A stretch of 64,000 bases of DNA from Mycolicibacterium diernhoferi (GCF_019456655.1 NZ_CP080332.1:4774001-4838000); one strand, 5' to 3'. Counted from the stretch's first letter, positions 34,818-43,538 are shown. Notes: generated from the sequence alone by a model not told the origin. Numbers and translations: made by a program.

Positions 34818-35621
34818 ATGGGGATGGTCGGTGCCGACGTCGACCAGTTACGCGGCCTCGCACGAATTTTGATACAGGCCGCGGATCGACTTGAGGGTAT
34901 GTCCGGGGAGGTCAGTGGGCGACTGTCGACGGTTTCGTGGCACGGCTCGGACTCTCAGCAATTCCGGTCACGCTGGCAAGGAGATTCGCAGCCCCAGATA
35001 CGCGGCGTGATCACCGCATTGCGCGGTGCGGCTGCCGACATCGACCGCAACGCGAACGAGCAGGAACAAGCCAGTGCGAGTAATGGTGCGGCCTCCTACG
35101 GTGGCGCCGGCAGCACGGTACCCTTTTTGGCTCCAACCGACGTGCCCGCGCTCCAGCTCCCCAACTACTTCAGTGGGATGTTCGCGAATCCGCTCGCTCC
35201 GTTCGTAGATATTCGCGACTTCCTCAACGGCAATACAATCTGGCCGATCAACAACGGCTTCGCCATCGGGGAGGCCATCCCCGGAGTGGGTCCGGTACTG
35301 CCGCTCCTCGACGCGCTGGGTATCGCCGGCGATACGACGTTGAGCCCCGATGACAGAATTGCTGAATCGACCCGTGCTTTGACCGACCTCGGAGGCGGGC
35401 TACTGAAGGACTTGGTTCCCGGCCCCGTGGGATATCTCAGTGGCGTGGCGGTCGCGCAGTGGGGTGATGTGGCGTACGAAGTGTCCAAGGCCGATTTCAG
35501 CCCGGCGGCGTTGCAGACCACAGCCGATTACATTGCTTCCGACCCCGGCGGCGCCTTCGAGGCGGCGCGGGATGCCGTATTCGGCTATGCGCCGAAATTG
35601 ATCTCGAACCTTTGGAAATAG
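34818..35621 (+). CDS. WXG100 domain fused to a hydrophobic C-terminal region (candidate T7SS effector)
   Basis: 267 residues with a GAGAGG site. Residues 1-85 are a WXG100 hairpin (turn VSWHGSDSQQFRSRW; tail RNANEQEQAS). Residues 100-267 contain a Pro-rich stretch, then a moderately hydrophobic region (AIGEAIPGVGPVLPLLDALG ... GGGLLKDLVPGPVGYLSGVA) that could insert into a membrane. No enzyme motif is seen. It lies 16 nt ahead of a small acidic-protein gene, the typical arrangement of an exported protein with a chaperone or immunity partner. Confidence 0.82.
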   Translation: MGMVGADVDQLRGLARILIQAADRLEGMSGEVSGRLSTVSWHGSDSQQFRSRWQGDSQPQIRGVITALRGAAADIDRNANEQEQASASNGAASYGGAGSTVPFLAPTDVPALQLPNYFSGMFANPLAPFVDIRDFLNGNTIWPINNGFAIGEAIPGVGPVLPLLDALGIAGDTTLSPDDRIAESTRALTDLGGGLLKDLVPGPVGYLSGVAVAQWGDVAYEVSKADFSPAALQTTADYIASDPGGAFEAARDAVFGYAPKLISNLWK

Positions 35622-35636
35622 CAGGGAAGGTCTGCC

Positions 35637-36245
35637 GTGGAAGATACTGCGCTACTCACTGACGATGAGATAGTTGCCCTGTGTGCCGCCGATGGTCGGC
35701 CGTGGCCGCTGAGTCTGCCGACAGTTGAACCAACCGCAGAAGCGCTGGCTCACGCCGGTGTGCGCGGCATGCGGTCACTGTTGGTACGCCGACTGGCCGG
35801 TGCCGACGCCGACGCACCAGGCGTACGTCCGCACGAGTGGATTGCCCGCGATGTCTCGGCCTTCCTCGGTGCCACGGAACGTATCGGCGCGTACATCGCA
35901 CCGGCATCTGATGATTTGGTGCTAGGTGGCGCGGCGGTGAGCGCGGCGTGCACGGACGATGGCTGGGTTATCAACACCTCAACGGCTGCCGGAGTACACA
36001 CGTTGCGCGCCACCACGGCTGAAGACGCGGCTGACGCAGTGGTCGAACTGGCAGAATCTGCGCACAACGGAACCCTGTTCAAGGATCCGAATCTTGCCGC
36101 AGCGTGGACATGTGTCGTGCGCTTCGGCGCCGACGCCCAGAACACCATCGTGCTGGGGCCTCACTCGGTCCGAGGAACCGTCGACGGGAACCCGGTTTCC
36201 GAATGGGACCCCGCTTTCATCCGCGGTTTGTTCGCCGCATCTTAG
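35637..36245 (+). CDS. Soluble protein of unknown function, possible effector partner
   Basis: 202 residues from GTG 35637, 15 nt after the WXG100 fusion gene. It is acidic and mixed alpha/beta by appearance, with no signal peptide or helix (blocks DDEIVALCAADGRPWP, GAYIAPASDDLVLGG, IVLGPHSVRGTV). I do not recognise the family. The size is compatible with an EspG-like chaperone or an immunity protein, but no diagnostic motif supports either. Confidence 0.65.
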   Translation: MEDTALLTDDEIVALCAADGRPWPLSLPTVEPTAEALAHAGVRGMRSLLVRRLAGADADAPGVRPHEWIARDVSAFLGATERIGAYIAPASDDLVLGGAAVSAACTDDGWVINTSTAAGVHTLRATTAEDAADAVVELAESAHNGTLFKDPNLAAAWTCVVRFGADAQNTIVLGPHSVRGTVDGNPVSEWDPAFIRGLFAAS

Positions 36246-36268
36246 GTTTCCACTGAGCAGGAGTATTG

Positions 36269-37930
36269 GTGACTAACCTCGACGACAACACCCGCCGTGA
36301 GGGGTACCCGCACCCTGGCCCGGCGGGGAAGGCCTCGCCGCCACCACGTATCAACCGGGACGCAGTCAGTGCCGTGGACGCTCCTGACCAAGCCGTCACA
36401 GAGCAGTGGACAGCCGAACCAGCGCAGGTACAGCCGCAGCCACCGACACCACGACCCAGCCGGTTCGCAGCCGGAGTGACCTACAGCGGACTCGCCGACG
36501 CGTCAGACCCCCCACCTGTGGTGCCTACAGACATCCCCAGGCCCAGCATGAATTTCGTACCCGACGACGCGCCCACCCAACACCTCACCGCGCCGTCGGC
36601 TAACGTGCCACCGCAGCAGCAGTCGATGCCGGTCTCACCGGCTCCGCAGGGATCTCTCCCACCCCAGCAGTCCATGCCTGTGACTGCGCCGTCGACCTCC
36701 GGTCCACCACAACCACCGCCACCGTCGGCGCCTCCCGAGGGAACTCCTCCGCCCCAGCAGTCGATGCCGATTTATCCGTCGGATACCGGCGCTGCCCCGG
36801 ACCAAGACCCTACGACTCTCGGCCCAGCGCAGCGGTTCGAACTCCAACCGTCCCATGCATTGTGGGTGCTCACCGTCTTCGCGGCGCTCGCGACGCTGGT
36901 CTCCAGCCTGGGCTGGATCCTGGTGGTGGGCGGCTGCGCCTACGGCGCGTGGTACCTCGATCAGCGACAAGCCCGGTGGCCCGCCGACATTCGAGATCTC
37001 CTGGCTCGCGCCGGCCTGGCCCAACCCACGAGTGCGGCGGCTCGACACAGCGGAACGCCCCCGACTGCTGTCATCCCGTTCCGTCCGATGTCGTTCCCGG
37101 AGATCTTCACCGGCGCGTTCCGGGTGGTTTCCCGACAGTGGCCCACCGTGGTGGGGATCCCGATGGCATTCCTGCTCGTGGCCGGGATGCTTCTCATGGG
37201 CGTGCTCTACATCATGTTGCAGACCGTCGTCGGCTCCCCGTTGATATACGGCTCATCCGGACTCGGTGGATTTCTGGTCGTCTTCGTGGTGCTCGGGCTG
37301 CTGATGTATGCGGTCGCACTGCCACTGGACGCACTACTCATCGCGTTGACCGTCGTCACCAGCGACAAAGCTGTCCGCGGTGAGCAGATCCGGATGGCCG
37401 ACATCTTCACAGTGGCGCGGCAACGTATGTTCGCGGTGCTCCGATTGACCCTAGGGTTTTATAGCATCTTCATCCTCACGGATGTGTTGGTGTACGTGAT
37501 CGTCGTCGCCGCACTGCTGAAGTCCGCCTTGGCGGCAGGCATCTTCTTCTATCTCCTCCTGCTTGCGGCGAACTTCGCGATCGGGATTCTGTTCAGTCTC
37601 GCCCCCATCGTGGTGATCACCGAGCAGCGTGGGGCGCTTGACTCCTTCAAACGTTCAGTGCAGCTGGTGAAGTCCGTGTGGGGACGAATCCTGGGCATCC
37701 ACCTGCTGTGGGCGGTGTGCGTCATACCGATCCTGCTGATACCCGCGTTGACGATCTCCTTTATCCTCGGGTCGCTCGGCATGGCGATCTTCATGCTCGT
37801 GGCCCTGTCGTTCCTGTTGGCTTTCACGCGCACACTCCAGGTGCTGGTCTACACCGATCTCCGTATGCGCCAGGAGAACTACGAGCACGAGTTGATCGCC
37901 GACTGGGCACGGAACACCGGAGTCCGTTGA
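36269..37930 (+). CDS. Proline/glutamine-rich polytopic membrane protein with PSRFAAGVTYSG motif
   Basis: 553 residues from GTG 36269 (GCAGGAG site). The cytosolic N-terminal 195 residues include RPSRFAAGVTYSGL near residue 62 and three copies of a PPQQSMPV/I repeat. The membrane part has about eight helices and resembles the glycerophosphodiesterase-type membrane domain of bacterial DUF975-like proteins (FPEIFTGAFRVVSRQW; ITEQRGALDSFKRSVQLVK). The same general domain occurs in the Pra-neighbour protein at 47590-48600. It overlaps the next gene by one base and is second-last to the vWA lipoprotein in the operon. Confidence 0.75.
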   Translation: MTNLDDNTRREGYPHPGPAGKASPPPRINRDAVSAVDAPDQAVTEQWTAEPAQVQPQPPTPRPSRFAAGVTYSGLADASDPPPVVPTDIPRPSMNFVPDDAPTQHLTAPSANVPPQQQSMPVSPAPQGSLPPQQSMPVTAPSTSGPPQPPPPSAPPEGTPPPQQSMPIYPSDTGAAPDQDPTTLGPAQRFELQPSHALWVLTVFAALATLVSSLGWILVVGGCAYGAWYLDQRQARWPADIRDLLARAGLAQPTSAAARHSGTPPTAVIPFRPMSFPEIFTGAFRVVSRQWPTVVGIPMAFLLVAGMLLMGVLYIMLQTVVGSPLIYGSSGLGGFLVVFVVLGLLMYAVALPLDALLIALTVVTSDKAVRGEQIRMADIFTVARQRMFAVLRLTLGFYSIFILTDVLVYVIVVAALLKSALAAGIFFYLLLLAANFAIGILFSLAPIVVITEQRGALDSFKRSVQLVKSVWGRILGIHLLWAVCVIPILLIPALTISFILGSLGMAIFMLVALSFLLAFTRTLQVLVYTDLRMRQENYEHELIADWARNTGVR

Positions 37931-38943
37931 TGCACCCGGATGATGAACCACAGCCGCCATCGAACCCAACGATGAACGTCACGCAAGGGCTGCTGGTCGC
38001 CGGCGCCGCGATGGGCGCCACGGCCGCCCTCGTGGTCGTCAACTGGTTCTTGACAGAACTTTTCGGTGGTGCCGCGGTCGTTCTTGTGGTGCTCCTTGTC
38101 ACCGTCGCCGGCGCCTATCTGTGGTTCCGGCAGCAGAATGCTGCACAGGCACGCGCGATGGAGTCACGCGTGAAGCAGTTCACCGGTAATGCGATGACTC
38201 AGATGTCGGCCCGGTACGCGGCCAGAGGAACGGCCGGAGGCACGGGTTACCCATCTCCGCCGGCGGCCGGGCCCCTTCACCCCGGCGTCCCGTACGTAGC
38301 TCCCACGGGTGCCGCATCGGACAGTTCCGCCTGTCTCGTCAGTGCCCTTCTACTCCTCCCCAGCCTGCTCGCCTACGGCCTGGTCTACGGGTCCGTATCC
38401 TTTAGTTCGATTTGGCAACCATGGTGGATCATCAACGGCCTCAACCTGTTCTTCGTGCTGTGTGTCCTCGGCAGAGCTCGGTCGGCGGGACAACGGACGG
38501 CTGCGATGCTGCCCGCCATCGCCGGACTCGTGATCATCGGGTTGGCGACGAGTCCTTCCCGGGATGTCAGCCTCACATCCATCTTCTCGACCAGACATTC
38601 GGTCGGCGGCTACACCTACACCGCGCCCTCGCCTGACCTGATGCCTTGGCTGATGCGCGCACCGATGCTCACGATTCTGCTGTTCGTCCTGGCGTGGGGC
38701 CTGGCGCGCCGCCAGGGCAGTTGGGCCCTGGGTCTGATCCCCGCGGGACTGGTGCTGTGGTGGGCGATCTGGTATCGGGAGAACGCGTTCACCGGAGAGG
38801 CCGGCTGGATCGGGGTCTGGGGATTGAATGTGGGTGTCTTTGTCGTGGGTTGCTTGGCGTGTTGGGCGGCCGATGCCTTGACTCGACCGCACCCCGCACC
38901 CAGCAGCAGCACTGGCCCCGTTGAGGCGTCCGAGGCGTCATGA
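37930..38943 (+). CDS. Polytopic membrane protein of unknown function
   Basis: 337 residues from ATG 37930, sharing its A with the previous TGA. Two helices near the N-terminus (about 18-70) are followed by a coiled, charged segment (QQNAAQARAMESRVKQFT), a Pro/Gly linker, and about seven more helices. No motif for transport or catalysis was found. It is coupled to both neighbours by overlaps (TGATG and ATGA) and so belongs to the 34.8-40.6 kb operon. Confidence 0.7.
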   Translation: MHPDDEPQPPSNPTMNVTQGLLVAGAAMGATAALVVVNWFLTELFGGAAVVLVVLLVTVAGAYLWFRQQNAAQARAMESRVKQFTGNAMTQMSARYAARGTAGGTGYPSPPAAGPLHPGVPYVAPTGAASDSSACLVSALLLLPSLLAYGLVYGSVSFSSIWQPWWIINGLNLFFVLCVLGRARSAGQRTAAMLPAIAGLVIIGLATSPSRDVSLTSIFSTRHSVGGYTYTAPSPDLMPWLMRAPMLTILLFVLAWGLARRQGSWALGLIPAGLVLWWAIWYRENAFTGEAGWIGVWGLNVGVFVVGCLACWAADALTRPHPAPSSSTGPVEASEAS

Positions 38944-40607
38944 AACTGCGCTCGTCCATCGGAATCATTGCCTGCGTTTCACTACTGGTGAGTTGCTCCA
39001 GCTCCGCGGCGCCTGGAACCGATGATGCGGCCGCCCCCGTACCCACCGTCTTGATCCTCGACGGCTCCGGCTCGATGAACGAGGAAGACGCACCCGGCCC
39101 TCGAATTGCAGCCGCCAAGAACGCAGCCCATGAGTTCATCGACGCACTACCCGATGCCGCCAGTATTGCGCTGCAGACGTACGGGACGAACCACGGCACC
39201 TCCGAGGGCGAGAAGAGCGCCAGCTGTGAGGATGTGACGACGCTGCTGCCGCTGGGCCCGCTCGACCGGACCGATATGGAGGCCGCCATCGACGGCATCA
39301 TCCCCTCCGGTTTCACGCCCATCAATCTTGCCCTGCAGCACGCTGTCGATCAGCTACCCGACGGTGACGCTCAACAGGCCGTTGTACTGGTCTCCGATGG
39401 AGAGGAGACGTGCGACGTTCCTCCATGTGCGACCGCGGCACAACTGAAGGAGCTGCGGCCCGGCCTGACCATCTCCACGGTTGGATTTCGCGTCGACGGA
39501 ACCGCCGCCGATCAGCTGGCCTGTATCGCCGACGCGTCCGATGGCATCTCCGTACAGGCTTCCAACGCCCGCCAGCTTGTGACCAGGCTCTTGGCTACCC
39601 AAGACATCGACCGGGCGGGCAAGTCACTGTCGGCATCCGGCATCTTCGATATCGACCTCGGCGGCAGCCTCGATGACATTCGCGCCAAGCATCGAGGCTT
39701 CCCTGACGTATCGCCCGAAGGCAGGGTGGTGGTCGAATGGCTCAACTGTGACTTCGGTTTTCAGGATGGCATCCTCGGTTCGATCAGGCCTCATACCGGC
39801 TCACGGACCATCGACGGGCTCGGCATCGGGTATCCCAAGGTCGCCGCCGACGATTTCTACGGCGCACCGTTGAAAGCCGTGAGCAACGGCGACGGCACCA
39901 TCACCTTCACCTACGATGCCGATCCGCACAGCGACGCGGCATATCAGATCACCGTTCATGCGACCGGTTTGCTCACCGGCCACATCAAGTCAATCGTGCT
40001 CTGCCTGTGCAAGCCGCGGGCAGGAGGCGCTCCGGACCAGTCTCCCGTCATCACCGAGGACACCGTACTCAACATGACGTTCCCGGCCGGGACGTGTGGG
40101 GATGGATACTCCGGCTGGTCTCATGACGCCCCCATTACTGTGACCAACGGCGACGGGGAGTCCCGCACTGCATCTGGTGAGTTCGGTGGAGCATCGATCA
40201 GAGAAGCTAAGCTGATCGGACTGTTGGATGCCGATGAGGACGGCGTCGAGGAAGCGGTCGTCTCGTTCGTCTGCTTCGGATCAACCTTCGCAATGTGCTG
40301 TGCAGGGCGCTCTTCAAACATGCTGTATGTAGGAGTATTCGACTTCACAGACCCACTTGCACCCCAGGCGATCGGTGAAACCATCAGACCTGGTGTATCA
40401 CCGGTCCGGGGTGAGAAGTACGGAGAGTCCCGTTACATCGATGAGGTGCGAGTCGCAAGCTCAGCGATCATCGCCTATGAGAAACTGATATACGCCGACA
40501 CGAGCGGCGCAACTGCGGATCTGGATCATTCCCCCTACGCGACAATTGAAGTCACGCACCGTTTTTCGGACGGCGAGTGGGTATCTACCGAACGTGTCAT
40601 CGGCTAG
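38940..40607 (+). CDS. vWA-domain lipoprotein with large C-terminal extension
   Basis: 555 residues. Signal peptide with lipobox LLVSC (Cys19), then a vWA domain (about 35-225). The MIDAS is complete: DGSGSM, Thr in GFTPINLAL, Asp in VSDGEE. It carries paired Cys (ASCEDV, TCDVPPC, LACIAD). Residues 235-360 form a second domain (LGGSLDDIRAKHRGFPD; IKSIVLCLCKPR), followed by a Cys-rich beta domain. It is extracellular, unlike the TerY-like cytosolic vWA proteins. A decayed paralogue lies at 41838-42725. Last gene of the operon, overlapping the preceding one by ATGA. Confidence 0.83.
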   Translation: MKLRSSIGIIACVSLLVSCSSSAAPGTDDAAAPVPTVLILDGSGSMNEEDAPGPRIAAAKNAAHEFIDALPDAASIALQTYGTNHGTSEGEKSASCEDVTTLLPLGPLDRTDMEAAIDGIIPSGFTPINLALQHAVDQLPDGDAQQAVVLVSDGEETCDVPPCATAAQLKELRPGLTISTVGFRVDGTAADQLACIADASDGISVQASNARQLVTRLLATQDIDRAGKSLSASGIFDIDLGGSLDDIRAKHRGFPDVSPEGRVVVEWLNCDFGFQDGILGSIRPHTGSRTIDGLGIGYPKVAADDFYGAPLKAVSNGDGTITFTYDADPHSDAAYQITVHATGLLTGHIKSIVLCLCKPRAGGAPDQSPVITEDTVLNMTFPAGTCGDGYSGWSHDAPITVTNGDGESRTASGEFGGASIREAKLIGLLDADEDGVEEAVVSFVCFGSTFAMCCAGRSSNMLYVGVFDFTDPLAPQAIGETIRPGVSPVRGEKYGESRYIDEVRVASSAIIAYEKLIYADTSGATADLDHSPYATIEVTHRFSDGEWVSTERVIG

Positions 40608-40614
40608 CGGACCG

Positions 40615-40998
40615 TCAGAAACGGGAAAGGCTGTAGAGCTCTTTACCGTTCTTGGCGAAGACGGTGGCTGCATCTGCGCCGGAGAACTCGACGAAGTACG
40701 ACGCCTCGTTCGGCCCCTGGGTGACAAACAGTTTGAAGCGTCCCGATTCATCGGGTTGGCTGGACAACTGACAGGTTGACGGTCCGCCGATGTCCAGCGG
40801 TTTTCCTGTCGAACTAGCATAGAAGAACCCACGACATCCACCCCCTTCGCTGAACGTCTTCACCGACGTTCCGTCGGACGGTGTCCAACTCCCGAACAGA
40901 ATCGGCGGGCTGGTCGATTCTTCGCCGTCCGCCGGCATCGAACAGGCCGACATCACGACCATCACCGAACCCGCCAGCACTGCCCCTATACGAATCAT
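40615..40998 (-). CDS. Small putative lipoprotein
   Basis: 127 residues. Signal peptide with lipobox MSAC (Cys19). The mature part is about 108 residues with two Cys (GGGCRGFF, STCQLSS) and beta-rich composition (ILFGSWTPSDGTSVKTF). I do not recognise the family; lipocalin-like or small inhibitor folds are possible. Convergent with the vWA lipoprotein gene (8 nt). Confidence 0.68.
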   Translation of the reverse strand: MIRIGAVLAGSVMVVMSACSMPADGEESTSPPILFGSWTPSDGTSVKTFSEGGGCRGFFYASSTGKPLDIGGPSTCQLSSQPDESGRFKLFVTQGPNEASYFVEFSGADAATVFAKNGKELYSLSRF

Positions 40999-41037
40999 CT
41001 GATCGCCCCTATCTGATCGAATCGATAACCGACAACG

Positions 41038-41613
41038 TCATATCCGCGGCGGACTGGGCTGCGCTCTTGACACGGTCGCGGTCGGGTCAAGCTGAAGCAG
41101 CGGACTGAGCATCCACGGCATGACGTTCTCCAGCACGGCCTCATCCGTCCAGTCCGGGTTGCTGGAGAACCTCGTCAACCGCACACGTCCATCGGTGGGA
41201 GGACCGATGAGGCTATGCGTCAGTTCGGCGACGACGACCGGAGTTCCGGACGCCTTCAGCCTCGGCCCCCCTTCCACTTCGAATCGGGTGTCTTCGTGCC
41301 AGGCGATGTCGACAATGAAACGTCCCGGCTCGTCAGCCTGGACGATCACCCGGTTGGCCGGATGGAAGTCGTCGCCGGCGAAGTGGGATGCAAGGGTGTC
41401 GTGCAGAACCGCCGGCGACATGGCGGTTTGAAACTGAAGTCCGTGAACCAGTGTTTGAGACTTCGCCTTCTCTCGGGCCCTAGTCGCCGCCGCGAAGGGC
41501 GCTTTGATCACAGCCACCATGCCCGCCAGCACGCCGTCGACCATCTTCTCGAGGATCATCGAGCCGACGATGAGCACCACTACGATCAGGATGAAGATTC
41601 CGATGCCTTCCAC
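41038..41613 (-). CDS. Membrane-anchored protein of unknown function
   Basis: 191 residues from GTG 41613, chosen for the AAGGG site; the frame to 41673 lacks one. A long N-terminal hydrophobic segment (IGIFILIVVVLIVGSMIL) with a second weaker one (LAGMVAVI) anchors a soluble domain of about 140 residues. This domain (ALHGLQFQTAMSP-like start, DEPGRFIVDIAWHEDTRFEVEG) looks like a mixed alpha/beta fold, possibly SRPBCC-like, but I cannot assign it. It follows the small lipoprotein gene upstream on the same strand. Confidence 0.6.
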   Translation of the reverse strand: MEGIGIFILIVVVLIVGSMILEKMVDGVLAGMVAVIKAPFAAATRAREKAKSQTLVHGLQFQTAMSPAVLHDTLASHFAGDDFHPANRVIVQADEPGRFIVDIAWHEDTRFEVEGGPRLKASGTPVVVAELTHSLIGPPTDGRVRLTRFSSNPDWTDEAVLENVMPWMLSPLLQLDPTATVSRAQPSPPRI

Positions 41614-41837
41614 AAGGATTCCCTTCGCATGTCTGGAACGTTCTTCAAGTCTGCCCCTTCCAGACGGTCCCACTATTCAGCACCCTTTGCTATAACCCAA
41701 ACGTTCGACAGCGCAATCTGATACGCGCCGTCTTTCAGTTCCACGGCTACCGAGAACCGGGGCCGCAACATTTCGCACAACCGATCTGAGACGACGAAAT
41801 ATCCAGACTCACCGGGTGGTCCGGCTAACATTCGGGG

Positions 41838-42725
41838 ATGAGGTGACGGTGGATTCTTTCCCCGGCGATGTGCTGTCTACTGCCGGCGGGATGCGCCACT
41901 GATCGCTTCATCGGCTTCTCTGACACCACCGCTCCAGCAGGTCCGTCCGACGCGACCGCGCACCCCATATCAGTTCCGACTGTGTTGGTCCTGGATGGCT
42001 CGGCGTCCATGGCCGAGCAGGACGCGCCCGGCCCGCGTATCGAGGCCGCGAAGGCCGCTGCCCGGGGCCTGATCGACGCCATGCCCGACGATGCCGCCCT
42101 CGCGCTGCAGACCTACGGCACCGCTATAGGTACCACGCCGGAAGACAAGGCTGCCGGCTACGGGGATGTCAGCTTGTTACTCTCGCTGCGCCCTCTGGAT
42201 CGGGAGATCATGTACACCGCAATCGATTCGATCACCCCGTCGGGCTCGGGCACCGGCCTCGGAAACATCCACCTCGGCTCGACGATCGACGACATCCGCG
42301 CCACGATCCCCGACTTCCCGGATACCGCGGGGACCGGATCGACGACCGTTGTCTGGCGCGACTGCGACTTCACCTTCGTCGACGGAGTCCTCGACACCAT
42401 CGGGCCCCGTAGAGGCGGCCGGACCATCGATGGGATCGCACCCGGCAAACTGGTGGCGAAATCCACTAACCTGCACCGTGATTCGCTGACCACCATCCCC
42501 GGCAACGGTGGCACCACAACCGTCATCTTCGATGCCGCGTCGGGCACCGACAATGCCTACCGAATGACCGTGGAGAAGTACGCCGCGGCTGGCGACACCC
42601 GCACCGGGACCGGGACCGGGACCGGGACCGGGACCATCAAATCCATCGTGCTGTGCAGGTGCAAACCGCGAGAACAACGGCGTGTAGATCTCGTTCTCAA
42701 CACATCGAGGTCGGAAGAGGATTAA
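41838..42725 (+). pseudogene. Decayed paralogue of the vWA lipoprotein (nonsense codon 3 and internal deletion)
   Basis: From ATG 41838 the frame reads M-R-stop-R-W-I-L-S-P-A-M-C-C-L-L-P-A-G-C. This is a lipoprotein signal peptide broken by TGA at 41844-41846, probably from CGA. The following sequence aligns with the intact vWA lipoprotein at 38940 (VPTVLVLDGSASM; DAPGPRI; LALQTYGT). After ITPSG it jumps to GNIHLGSTIDDIRA. About 115 residues are missing, including the third MIDAS element. The end (IKSIVLCRCKPR) is kept and then diverges. A restart at ATG 41868 would give a 285-residue product with a poor signal peptide, so the gene is probably dead. Confidence 0.75.
42603..42635 (+). repeat. 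Hexanucleotide array ACCGGG, five copies plus three bases
   Basis: Five perfect ACCGGG units, encoding Thr-Gly repeats, lie in the decayed vWA paralogue at a place where the intact copy has none. This suggests recent slippage. Confidence 0.95.
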
Positions 42726-43051
42726 CTCGCTTCGACCTGGACAGACGGTGGGGAACTCATCAGTTTTCCGACGTATCCAACGTGACGTTCGATACCCCGA
42801 GCGCCAACATCACATATTCGTGGGACCGCGAATCTCGTAGCGATTCGCGTCTCGCCTGGGATATCTCCCAGCGAACCTCACCTGACCCACCCCACCCCGC
42901 GGACTGTCAGGGAGGACCGTCCTCCCGTACGGTTCCGCATTTGATCGCTGGAGATTACGGCTGCCGATCCGACGAACGACGGGTGACGTGTGTGCACCTA
43001 CCTTCGGGACACGGGTTCCACGTCAGCCGCGAAACCTTCGAGCCATTCTGA
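42725..43051 (+). pseudogene. Remnant of a secreted-protein domain (SPSGN-type)
   Basis: A frame without start codon or signal peptide encodes TFDTPSANITYSW, PPHPADCQGG, and an ending VTCVHLPSGHGFHVSRETF. This order (S-P-S-G-N-I, P-A-D-C, then V-T-C ... S-G-H-G-F-x-V-S-R) matches a domain common in secreted mycobacterial and rhodococcal proteins. The middle segment with the remaining Cys appears shortened. It directly follows the decayed vWA gene, so both may derive from one damaged locus. Family match is from pattern memory. Confidence 0.45.
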
Positions 43052-43070
43052 TATCCGGGCGGCCCGTCGG

Positions 43071-43538
43071 TCAGAACACCACGAGGTCGAACGGCAACTC
43101 GGCATGCTTGACCTCACCGGTGTCCTTGTTGGTCACGTCGAGGATGTATTTGAACGTGCCGAGTCCGAATACCCTTGCCCGCCAGCCGCCACCGCCGGTG
43201 CACCCTCCACCGAGATCCTGTTGTCGCTCGAACACCACACCGCCGAACGGATTGAGGATCTTCACCTCCTCATGGCAGTACGCGCCCACAGCCTTGCCGT
43301 TATTGGTTTCCCAGCGCAGTCCGACGGTGACGGTGCCGTCACGACCGGGCTTGAATCGGTTCGGGCCGGCTTCCTTCCCGGAATCATCGACATTGTGGGG
43401 CTTGGTGAGACGAGGCACCAGCACCGTGTCATCCGCGTTAGCGACCGGGGCACAAAAACCAGCCGTAACCACGGCCGCTGCCGCCAGGAGCGATCCCGCA
43501 CGCCGCGCGGCCCGACCCGTTGATCTCACGCGAATCAT
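43071..43538 (-). CDS. Secreted protein of unknown function
   Basis: 155 residues from ATG 43538 (GGAG site); upstream in-frame starts lack one. A Sec signal peptide ends at ANADD near residue 35. The mature protein is about 120 residues with two Cys (GAYCHEEV, GGGCTGGGG) likely to form a disulfide, in a beta-sandwich-like pattern (VTVGLRWETNNGKAVG, FKYILDVTNKDTGEV). Family not recognised. Confidence 0.7.
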   Translation of the reverse strand: MIRVRSTGRAARRAGSLLAAAAVVTAGFCAPVANADDTVLVPRLTKPHNVDDSGKEAGPNRFKPGRDGTVTVGLRWETNNGKAVGAYCHEEVKILNPFGGVVFERQQDLGGGCTGGGGWRARVFGLGTFKYILDVTNKDTGEVKHAELPFDLVVF

